Shown in pieces: positions 33,070 through 39,702 of a stretch of 39,702 bases of DNA (position 1 is its first letter; each line of letters starts with the position of its first letter). This DNA comes from Ferruginibacter sp. (lineage in GTDB: Bacteria > Bacteroidota > Bacteroidia > Chitinophagales > Chitinophagaceae), in the NCBI GenBank assembly GCA_025352525.1, contig JANXTG010000186.1:1-39702 (forward strand), written 5' to 3'. Under the pieces are notes generated by a model, which had not been told where the DNA came from, did no database searches, and saw only the letters and a list, made by a program, of their open reading frames with translations. The position numbers and the translations under genes were made by a program.

Positions 33070-35785
33070 ATGACCTTGTTCTGTTTACTTTAAGATCCCT
33101 TAAGATTGGAGATTTAGGACTTATGTTTATGCTGAAATAACGTGACCTTCCAATAGGCGATAAATTGATTCCCATTTGCCAACAATGTAAATCTCTGGAA
33201 AGATAAGCGCTTAATACTCCTAGTTTTCTTGTGGTAACATCAAAGGAACCGTTCATTCCAACTTTCCATTTTGCAGTAAGATTTGCAGATGTATTAAAAG
33301 TAACGCCTTGTGAAATATTGCTTTTAAATTTTGCTTGAATAAAATCAAACTGTTTACTAACAAGCAAAGAATAAGATAAATCAACATTCCAGGGAATAGT
33401 AAAATCTACAAATTCCGACGGATTATTTTGAATATAAGTTGCTTCCTGTTGATATTCATCTAATGGAACACCACTTGTGTTGGTATTTCGGTTTAATGGA
33501 GGCACATTAGTTTTTTTTGATTTATCCCCTCCCTTAAAACTTGTTTGTAATTGAACGCCGGCACTCACTAAATTTCCAAGGGAAACTTTATTTTTCCATA
33601 TAAGTTCATTAATTCTTCTGCCTTGTGCATTTGTTTTGTAAGGATCAAAAGTGGCCTGACCGCTGATGCTAACTTTTTCAAATAAGTTTGTTCTAGCCTG
33701 CAAAGAAATTGTTGAAAACTGGAATGAATCTGCAAGAAAATTATAAGACCCTGCTATGCCAAAATTATCCAATAGATTTATTTTTTTAACGGCTTTGGCA
33801 CTTGTATCTTTTCTGTCTCTGACCTTTGCTGAAATAATATTATCGATATTATAAGACAGTCCCCCAAATTTTTGATTGCTGTATGCACCGTATATGCTTC
33901 CATCAAAATAAGAAAATGGTTGTTTATTTCCAAGTGAGTCATAAACAGAATTGTAATAATTATTTGCATTAAAATTGGGAGAATAATTAAACGAAAGACT
34001 TGGTCTTATTTCATGCCTGATTGCTTTTATTTTACTTTTTTCTTTAAAGGCAAACATTCCAAAAATTCTCGTGGAAGCACTTAGTCCAAAAGACATTTGC
34101 CTGGCTGTGTAAAGACCTTGCGTTTCAGCGACTGTATCAACTTTATTTTTTAAGGAATTGAACTGCTTTTCGATTCTTTTTTGATACCATTTTTCCTGAT
34201 AAGAAACTGATGGAGATAATTGTAAGGCCCCTAAAGAAGGTAATGCCAATGTTATTGGAATGCTATGCTGTGCACCATATTGCAGATTCTTATAAATTTG
34301 CTGGCTTAAATTACCTGCAGTGTCATAAAATGAAGTAAGACTCTTTGCATTTCCATTATAAGCTATACCCAAGTTTTCAAACCATTTATATTCACCTATT
34401 GGCTCTTTTCGTCTAAAGGGATAAAGTGTATTTACGTTAAAAGCAATATCAGGCAAATTTAAATTTGTAAGACCCGATACGGAATTTTGGTTATGATTAG
34501 CACTTACAGAAATATTATACGGTCTATTCTTCCAAACCTTCGAATAAGTAATAGAGGAATTAAGCTGATTTTGAAAATTTAAATTGGCATTTGTTGGTAC
34601 CTGCGAATTGTATTTTGTGCTGCCTGCATTTACATTTGCACTAAAGTTTACACCCGGCCGGGATTTTGTATCCGCACTGTGTGTCCATTGAAAATTTATG
34701 GTTCGAGTATTAGGCTGGTCCAACGGGTGAAAATTTTGAACTGCCAATGCTATATTGCCCTGATAATGGTATCGCCGAAAATACCGTGGATTTACATTTA
34801 AGTTCCAGCTGCCATAAGAATAAAGCGTTCCTCTTGTAATTAAATCCCAATTAGGGCTTAAGATTTTGTAATAACCTAAATTCTGCAAAGCAAGCCCACG
34901 TTGCGCATCTGCTACAAAACTGGGCGCCAGCAAGCCACTGTGTCTGCCCTGCGTAAGTGGAAATATGCCAAAGGGCAAACTTATCGGTAATGGAACTCCT
35001 TCAAATTCAGGATGAACAGGCCCGGTATAAGCCCATTTTTTATTTACAAATTTTATTTTTCGGGCAATAAAAGCAAAGTGCGGTGTATCTAAATTACAGG
35101 TTGTAAAACGGCCGTTTAGAGCATAAAAAACAGATGTATCTGCTTTCTTTATTTTCTCCCCATACACAAACATTTCTCCCTGTTTGGTATAAGTTCCTTT
35201 AGTAAGCCCTTTACCCGTTTTCATGTCAAAACGAATGGTATCACTAACCGATTGAAAATCTTTTTGGGAAAAAAACGGATAAGATAAAACTTTACCAAGG
35301 CTATCTTTTTTTATAAATGCACTCACCAAACTGGTTTTTTGATCAAACTGTATTTGAGGAGCCGATAAATTATTGTCTTCATATTTTACAGAAGAAATTT
35401 TACCATAGAGATATATTTTTTGCCTCGGCACATCTATGACCATAGAATCATCTGCATGGTAAACAACCGGAGATGATAGTGAATCCTTAGAGGTTTTAAA
35501 ATTGAAAGTATCTATTCTTGGGGTAAGAAGTGAATCAGATTTATTTTTCTTTTCTTCGCTAATCGAAGGTGTGCGGGGTATATTTGTTTTTTTCTTTAAA
35601 AGGTTTAAAACACTGTCAGTATTTTTTTTTACTGGCGGAGGTGTATCCCTTATTTGCTGAGAAAAATTGTATCTATATGATTTAAATTTTGCAAACCCTT
35701 CAAAATGATACGTTAATAATGTGAACAATGGCAGGCACAACCAAGCTAAAATATTTTTTGCCTTACCTTTGTTTTTGTTATTCAT
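33056..35785 (-). CDS. lptD: LPS assembly outer membrane protein LptD (Bacteroidota type)
   Basis: A 909-residue outer membrane protein with a signal-anchor-like N-terminus (~12-30), a proline/lysine-rich linker, an OstA/LptA-like periplasmic domain (~105-250; VIDVPRQKIYLYGKISSVKYEDNNLSAPQIQFD), and a long C-terminal beta-barrel opening with GIFPLTQGRHSGLLAPSF, ending in Phe. It inserts LPS into the outer leaflet, fed by the LptA-like bridge. Apart from the signal region it has two cysteines (in TTCNLDTPH and HCWQMG), against four in E. coli LptD, so at most one disulfide may form. It diverges from the amidase-MlaD-OstA operon, which is consistent with a role in envelope lipid transport. Confidence 0.88.
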   Translation of the reverse strand: MNNKNKGKAKNILAWLCLPLFTLLTYHFEGFAKFKSYRYNFSQQIRDTPPPVKKNTDSVLNLLKKKTNIPRTPSISEEKKNKSDSLLTPRIDTFNFKTSKDSLSSPVVYHADDSMVIDVPRQKIYLYGKISSVKYEDNNLSAPQIQFDQKTSLVSAFIKKDSLGKVLSYPFFSQKDFQSVSDTIRFDMKTGKGLTKGTYTKQGEMFVYGEKIKKADTSVFYALNGRFTTCNLDTPHFAFIARKIKFVNKKWAYTGPVHPEFEGVPLPISLPFGIFPLTQGRHSGLLAPSFVADAQRGLALQNLGYYKILSPNWDLITRGTLYSYGSWNLNVNPRYFRRYHYQGNIALAVQNFHPLDQPNTRTINFQWTHSADTKSRPGVNFSANVNAGSTKYNSQVPTNANLNFQNQLNSSITYSKVWKNRPYNISVSANHNQNSVSGLTNLNLPDIAFNVNTLYPFRRKEPIGEYKWFENLGIAYNGNAKSLTSFYDTAGNLSQQIYKNLQYGAQHSIPITLALPSLGALQLSPSVSYQEKWYQKRIEKQFNSLKNKVDTVAETQGLYTARQMSFGLSASTRIFGMFAFKEKSKIKAIRHEIRPSLSFNYSPNFNANNYYNSVYDSLGNKQPFSYFDGSIYGAYSNQKFGGLSYNIDNIISAKVRDRKDTSAKAVKKINLLDNFGIAGSYNFLADSFQFSTISLQARTNLFEKVSISGQATFDPYKTNAQGRRINELIWKNKVSLGNLVSAGVQLQTSFKGGDKSKKTNVPPLNRNTNTSGVPLDEYQQEATYIQNNPSEFVDFTIPWNVDLSYSLLVSKQFDFIQAKFKSNISQGVTFNTSANLTAKWKVGMNGSFDVTTRKLGVLSAYLSRDLHCWQMGINLSPIGRSRYFSINISPKSPILRDLKVNRTRSFTDF

Positions 35786-35798
35786 AAATGCGAATGAG

Positions 35799-35828
35799 CA
35801 AAAATAGCTATTAAAATTTTACCTGAAA
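35799..35828 (-). promoter_or_regulatory. Promoter candidate for lptD
   Basis: On the minus strand TTT (35828-35826) is followed after 19 bp by TATTTTTG (35806-35799), an exact TAnnTTTG -7 element. The lptD start at 35785 would be roughly ten bases after the transcription start. Confidence 0.4.
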
Positions 35829-35874
35829 TTCTTTAAAAGAATTATAACATATACTGTATAACCACATTACCATT

Positions 35875-36834
35875 ATGCTGAAAAGAGAATTGTATATTTT
35901 CATTTGCCTTGTTTGTATAGGCTCTTTTAAAAACGAATGCGCTGCACAGGCAAAAAAACTTCGAACAATTGTTGTAGATGCCGGCCATGGAGGAACAGAT
36001 GCAGGAGCAATAGGTCAGTATGAAAATTCGTTGCGCTCCATGGAAAAAAATGTAACGTTAAGTATTTCTAAAAAATTGGTTGAAGAATTAAAGAGGCAAT
36101 TGCCAGATGTAAAAGTGGTACCTACAAGAACATCTGATGTTTTTGACGACCCCCGTGAAAAGGCAAATATTGCTAACGATGCTAAAGGAGACTTATTTAT
36201 TTGTATACATGCAGATTCAGGTCCATTAAAAACCGGCAGAAGACAGGTAGGAACAAAAACAGTTACCAAACATAAAATTACTTACACGGGCAAAGGAAAA
36301 AGAAGGAAAAAACATTCAGAATCATATGAGGTTGATGAGCCCATTTATGAATATTATAAAATGCCATTAGCAATAAACGGTACAAGTGTTTATATTTTTG
36401 CGGCAGCAAAAACAAGTGATAAGCTTAAAGCCATTATGAAAGGCCAGGAAGATATTCAATTTGAAACCGGTGTAGCAGATAGTTTGTATAATAATTTTAA
36501 TTTTAATACGCCTGAAGGAAGACAACTTGCTCAAGTATATGCAAAGCTTTATCAGGAAAAAAGTGATAGAATGGCTACTTTGGTAAACGATGAAATAGAT
36601 GCTACCGGCAGACGTGCATTAGGCGTAAACCAGCGCCAAAAAGGTATTTGGGTATTATCAGCCACAAAAATGCCCGCAATTTTAATTGAAACCGGCTACA
36701 TAAATAATCCTGAAGATGAACGATACCTGAACAGTGATAAGGGCCAGCAGGAATTGGCTGAAGCAATAACCAAAGCAGTGGTAAGGTACAAAGCACAACT
36801 TGAAATTATTAAACCGATGACAAAAACCCCTTAA
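35875..36834 (+). CDS. N-acetylmuramoyl-L-alanine amidase (Amidase_3, AmiC-like)
   Basis: A 319-residue exported amidase with a signal peptide to about residue 25. Zinc ligands His38 (DAGHGGTDAGA), Glu57 (MEKNVTL) and His112 (FICIHADSG) are in place, as is catalytic Glu272 (ILIETGYINN). It cleaves the bond between MurNAc and L-Ala during cell separation. A lysine/arginine-rich insertion at ~residues 130-160 (KHKITYTGKGKRRKKHS) interrupts the fold after the second His. It may act as the regulatory helix does in other AmiC proteins, but this is a guess. It starts an operon with mlaD and ostA, 89 bp from the divergent lptD start. Confidence 0.92.
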   Translation: MLKRELYIFICLVCIGSFKNECAAQAKKLRTIVVDAGHGGTDAGAIGQYENSLRSMEKNVTLSISKKLVEELKRQLPDVKVVPTRTSDVFDDPREKANIANDAKGDLFICIHADSGPLKTGRRQVGTKTVTKHKITYTGKGKRRKKHSESYEVDEPIYEYYKMPLAINGTSVYIFAAAKTSDKLKAIMKGQEDIQFETGVADSLYNNFNFNTPEGRQLAQVYAKLYQEKSDRMATLVNDEIDATGRRALGVNQRQKGIWVLSATKMPAILIETGYINNPEDERYLNSDKGQQELAEAITKAVVRYKAQLEIIKPMTKTP

Positions 36835-36917
36835 AAAATTTAAAAGCTTTTTTTGGCTGACAAATTGGTAAAATATATATCAAGTTCAAACAAACCAATA
36901 ACTAAAACTATTAATAA

Positions 36918-37940
36918 GTGAAAATTTCAAACGAAACAAAAGTAGGTGCGATAACTATAGTGTCTTTGGCATTGTTAATACTGGGTTTCAACTTTCTTAA
37001 AGGAAAAAAATTGTGGAGTAAGGATACTATGATAACGGGTAAATATGGTAATGTACAAGGTTTGCAAAATTCAAACCCAATTGTTATTAATGGATTACAG
37101 GTTGGTACAGTCTATAAAATTACTACTGAAAAAGATATGAGGGAAATTTTGGTAGACCTTAACATAACCAAAGACATAAACATACCTAAAAACTCTATCG
37201 CAATAATAAAATCTAATCCACTAGGTACAACCAGCATTGAAATAAAACTCGGGGATGCTATAGATAATTTGCACAACAAAGACACTATTATAACAGAAAC
37301 CAGCGGTGGTTTGTTTGATAATGTATTAAAAAAGGTTGATCCCGTTTTATATGAAGTAAGAAAAGCGGTTTCCTCAATTGATACCTTGCTTGCAAACTTC
37401 AATACTGTTTTAGATCCAAAGGCTAAAGGAAATATTGCTCAGGTTCTTACAAATTTAAATCAGGTTACTGCTTCGATGGTTACTTCCACTGCTTCTTTAA
37501 ATGGTTTATTAAATGCGCAAACAGGAGCATTGGCAAAATCATTAAACAATGTAAGTTCCATTACGTCAAACTTTGCAAATAACAATGAAAAAATAAACAG
37601 CGTACTGTCAAATCTTGACAAAACCTCTTCAAAATTTGCGAATTTAAATCTAAATAAAACGCTTGATACCCTTGACAGAGCAGTAAATCAACTCAAAAAT
37701 GTAATTGGGAAATTCGACAACAACAGCGGTTCATTGGGTAAATTGTTGAATGATCCTACGATGTATAAAAACCTTGCCTCAAGCGGTAATAAATTAAATT
37801 TATTGCTCGATGATATTAGGGTTAACCCGAAGCGGTATGTCAGCCTTTCTATATTTGGAAAAAAGCAAAACAACAACCCAATTTTAGTTCCATTGCCTGA
37901 TACGATCAATAGCCCTTATTTTGTAGAAAGAATTAAATAA
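36918..37940 (+). CDS. MCE/MlaD family lipid-transport protein
   Basis: A 340-residue protein with one N-terminal TM helix (~11-27), then an MCE domain (~37-115; GKYGNVQGLQNSNPIVINGLQVGTVYKI). A long, helical, Asn/Leu/Ser-rich C-terminal region (~150-300) follows, as in PqiB/MlaD proteins that form tubes or needles. MCE proteins bind phospholipids in transport between the inner and outer membranes. The start is GTG 36918. The MlaE and MlaF partners are not in the window. It lies between the amidase and ostA genes in one operon, so the region is devoted to envelope lipid and LPS handling. Confidence 0.88.
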   Translation: MKISNETKVGAITIVSLALLILGFNFLKGKKLWSKDTMITGKYGNVQGLQNSNPIVINGLQVGTVYKITTEKDMREILVDLNITKDINIPKNSIAIIKSNPLGTTSIEIKLGDAIDNLHNKDTIITETSGGLFDNVLKKVDPVLYEVRKAVSSIDTLLANFNTVLDPKAKGNIAQVLTNLNQVTASMVTSTASLNGLLNAQTGALAKSLNNVSSITSNFANNNEKINSVLSNLDKTSSKFANLNLNKTLDTLDRAVNQLKNVIGKFDNNSGSLGKLLNDPTMYKNLASSGNKLNLLLDDIRVNPKRYVSLSIFGKKQNNNPILVPLPDTINSPYFVERIK

Positions 37941-37996
37941 AATTTTGTGATGCCATTAGTAATTAATTATTCAATTTGCAACAAGAAAATAATTGA

Positions 37997-39601
37997 ATGA
38001 ATAAACTGCTGCATTTACTTTTTTTATTAATCTTATTATCGCATTCGCAATTAATACTTGCACAATCTCCTGTAAAAGACAGCTCCAATAAAATTGAAAT
38101 AATATCGGGCAACAGTACCCGTTTTATAACCTTAGATGACAGTACATCCCTTAGAACACTCGCCGGTAATGCAAAAGTAAGACAAGGCAAAACTATTTTA
38201 TCGGGCGATAGCATTGTTATAAATTCTCGTACACAAATTGCGGAAGTTTTTGGCAACGTGCATATCAACGACGCTGATACAGTAAATACTTACGCAAACT
38301 ATTTAAGGTATTTAGGTAAAGAAAGAATTGCTTATTTAAAAAAAAATGTAAAGCTTTCAGATGGTAAAGGAACTTTACTTACTGATGATTTAACTTATGA
38401 CCTTGCAAACAGCATTGCAACATATAAGGGTGGCGGCAAAGTTATAAATGGTACAACTGTTTTAACAAGTACAGATGCTATTTATTACGCTGATACAAAA
38501 GATGTTTACTTTAAAAAATACGTTCATCTTGTAGATCCTAAGTATGATATAAAGGCAGATAGTCTGAGGTACAATACCTTGTTTAAAATAGCTACACTTA
38601 TATCTCCAACATTAGTTAAAACAAAAGAGGGTAAAATTATAAGGTCTAAAAATGGTACCTATAATTTACAAACAGGTGAGGCTAATTTTTTTGATCGAAC
38701 AATAATAAGTGACAGTGCATCTTCAGCTATTGCTGATAATATCTTTTTTGATGAAAAAACAGGTATTGGTATTTTAGAAGGGCGGGCAAAATTTGTTGAC
38801 AGCATAAATCATGTCATTGCAATTGGTAATAGAATTGAAACTAACCAAAAAACAGCTTCTTTTCTTGCAACGCAAAAACCTGTAGTAATCATTGTAAAAG
38901 ACAAGGATAGCACATACATTGCTGCTGATACGCTGTTTTCCGGGCTGAGAAAATATGACAGTACCACAAAAAGAAATTATACAAAAGTAGACACGGTTAA
39001 CAATAAACAGATCTATTCAAAAACACCACAGGATAGTATTAGGTATGTGATCGGTTATAATAATGTGCGTATTTTTAACGACTCTGCACAAGCTGTAAGT
39101 GACAGCATGTATTACTCCACAGAAGACTCGGTTTTTAGAATGTTTAGGAGCCCTGTTTTTTGGAAAGAAAAAAACCAGGTAAAGGGTGATACAATGTATT
39201 TGTTTACACAGAATCAAAAGCCAAAAAGATTATATGTTTTTAACAATGCCATTCTCATAAACCAACAAAACCCCGCAATGTATAACCAAGCTGGCGGGCG
39301 CACATTAAATGCATACTTTAACAACGGACAAATTGATTACAGCCGTATAAAAGGTTCACCGTCTGAAACTATTTTTTACCCACAAGATCAAGACAGTGCA
39401 TTTATTGGAATGAACCGAAGCAGTGGCGATGTGGTAGATGTATATTTTGCAAAACAGGAAGTACAAAAGATAAAATTTGTAAATAATGTGGATGGAACTT
39501 TATATCCCATAAAACAAATACCTGGTGAAAAAAAATACATTAAAAACTTTAAGTGGGAAGATAAAAGAAGGCCAAAAAACAAACTGGAACTGTTTGAATA
39601 A
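37997..39601 (+). CDS. OstA/LptA-like periplasmic LPS transport protein
   Basis: A 534-residue exported protein (signal peptide to ~residue 23, ending LILAQ). It contains repeated beta-taco-like segments of the OstA/LptA family (LAGNAKVRQGKTILSGDSIVINSRTQIAEVFGNVHINDADTV...). The family forms the periplasmic bridge carrying LPS from the inner membrane to LptD. At 534 residues it is about three times the length of E. coli LptA, as in Bacteroidota OstA-like proteins, which suggests that one molecule may replace an oligomer. It is the last gene of the amidase-mlaD-ostA operon and is followed by a strong terminator. Confidence 0.88.
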   Translation: MNKLLHLLFLLILLSHSQLILAQSPVKDSSNKIEIISGNSTRFITLDDSTSLRTLAGNAKVRQGKTILSGDSIVINSRTQIAEVFGNVHINDADTVNTYANYLRYLGKERIAYLKKNVKLSDGKGTLLTDDLTYDLANSIATYKGGGKVINGTTVLTSTDAIYYADTKDVYFKKYVHLVDPKYDIKADSLRYNTLFKIATLISPTLVKTKEGKIIRSKNGTYNLQTGEANFFDRTIISDSASSAIADNIFFDEKTGIGILEGRAKFVDSINHVIAIGNRIETNQKTASFLATQKPVVIIVKDKDSTYIAADTLFSGLRKYDSTTKRNYTKVDTVNNKQIYSKTPQDSIRYVIGYNNVRIFNDSAQAVSDSMYYSTEDSVFRMFRSPVFWKEKNQVKGDTMYLFTQNQKPKRLYVFNNAILINQQNPAMYNQAGGRTLNAYFNNGQIDYSRIKGSPSETIFYPQDQDSAFIGMNRSSGDVVDVYFAKQEVQKIKFVNNVDGTLYPIKQIPGEKKYIKNFKWEDKRRPKNKLELFE

Positions 39602-39632
39602 CCCTATATTTCAAAAATGATAATTAAAAAAA

Positions 39633-39657
39633 CCTCTCAATTTTTGAGAGGTTTTTT
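39633..39657. terminator. Bidirectional terminator between ostA and tRNA-His
   Basis: CCTCTCAA (39633-39640) and TTGAGAGG (39644-39651) form an 8-bp stem with a TTT loop, flanked by seven As on the left and six Ts on the right. It can stop both ostA and the leftward tRNA-His transcripts. Confidence 0.85.
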
Positions 39658-39660
39658 GTG

Positions 39661-39702
39661 GGTAATCGAGGGGGCTCGAACCCCCGACCCTCAGAATCAC
39701 AA
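39661..39702 (-). tRNA. tRNA-His (anticodon GTG), 3' half only
   Basis: Leftward tRNA cut by the window end. Visible are the anticodon GTG (complement of 39698-39700) after TT in the loop, variable loop, T arm GGGGG-TTCGAGC-CCCCT, 3' acceptor strand CGATTAC, and discriminator C (39661). Discriminator C73 is the special mark of bacterial tRNA-His, which supports the identity. The CCA end is not encoded. Confidence 0.85.

Overview
The window comes from an AT-rich Bacteroidota chromosome, most likely a Chitinophagaceae-type member of the phylum. This rests on several features together: a secreted protein with a type IX secretion (T9SS) C-terminal sorting domain, an OmpA protein with TSP3 repeats, the Bacteroidota style of LptD and OstA, aminofutalosine synthase MqnE, several promoters fitting the Bacteroidota TTG / TAnnTTTG pattern, and almost no Shine-Dalgarno sequences. 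The species cannot be named from the sequence alone. No prophage, insertion sequence, integrase, CRISPR array or rRNA was seen; most of the window is core chromosome.

Left part (1-7.4 kb): a 3'-truncated proline-catabolism dehydrogenase (pruA) and release factor 2 (prfB, with a +1 programmed frameshift) run leftward. Divergent from them is a complete four-gene set for GDP-D-glycero-alpha-D-manno-heptose (hddA, gmhA, hddC, gmhB), interrupted between hddA and gmhA by a hairpin element resembling a dispersed intergenic repeat. An unknown secreted protein and msrA follow.

Middle (7.5-22.9 kb): a large T9SS-secreted surface protein, an orphan peptide-binding lipoprotein, an M1 metallopeptidase, an NlpC/P60 hydrolase, DNA polymerase III alpha (dnaE), thioredoxin (trxA), a nucleoside-permease-type MFS transporter, mqnE, and an OmpA/TSP3 outer membrane protein. 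Convergent gene pairs are separated by clear hairpin terminators. Two perfect 17-bp palindromes, one before trxA and one between the MFS gene and mqnE, look like operators.

Right-middle (23.1-31.3 kb): tRNA-Arg(TCT) with its own promoter and hairpin, then a two-component system (OmpR-type regulator and sensor kinase) and a tripartite heavy-metal RND efflux system (TolC-like protein, adaptor lipoprotein, CzcA-type pump). Between the kinase and the efflux genes lies an array of five TAAT units in exact 11-bp register. It is the strongest non-coding signal in the window and a likely binding array for the adjacent regulator.

Right end (31.6-39.7 kb): ung, plsC, and an envelope block in which lptD diverges from an operon of N-acetylmuramoyl-L-alanine amidase, an MCE/MlaD protein and an OstA/LptA-like protein. 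A terminator and the 3' half of a leftward tRNA-His(GTG) close the window. I saw no clearly novel multi-gene system. The regulatory array, the operator-like palindromes, the intergenic hairpin element and the altered GmhB motifs are the items most worth a second look.
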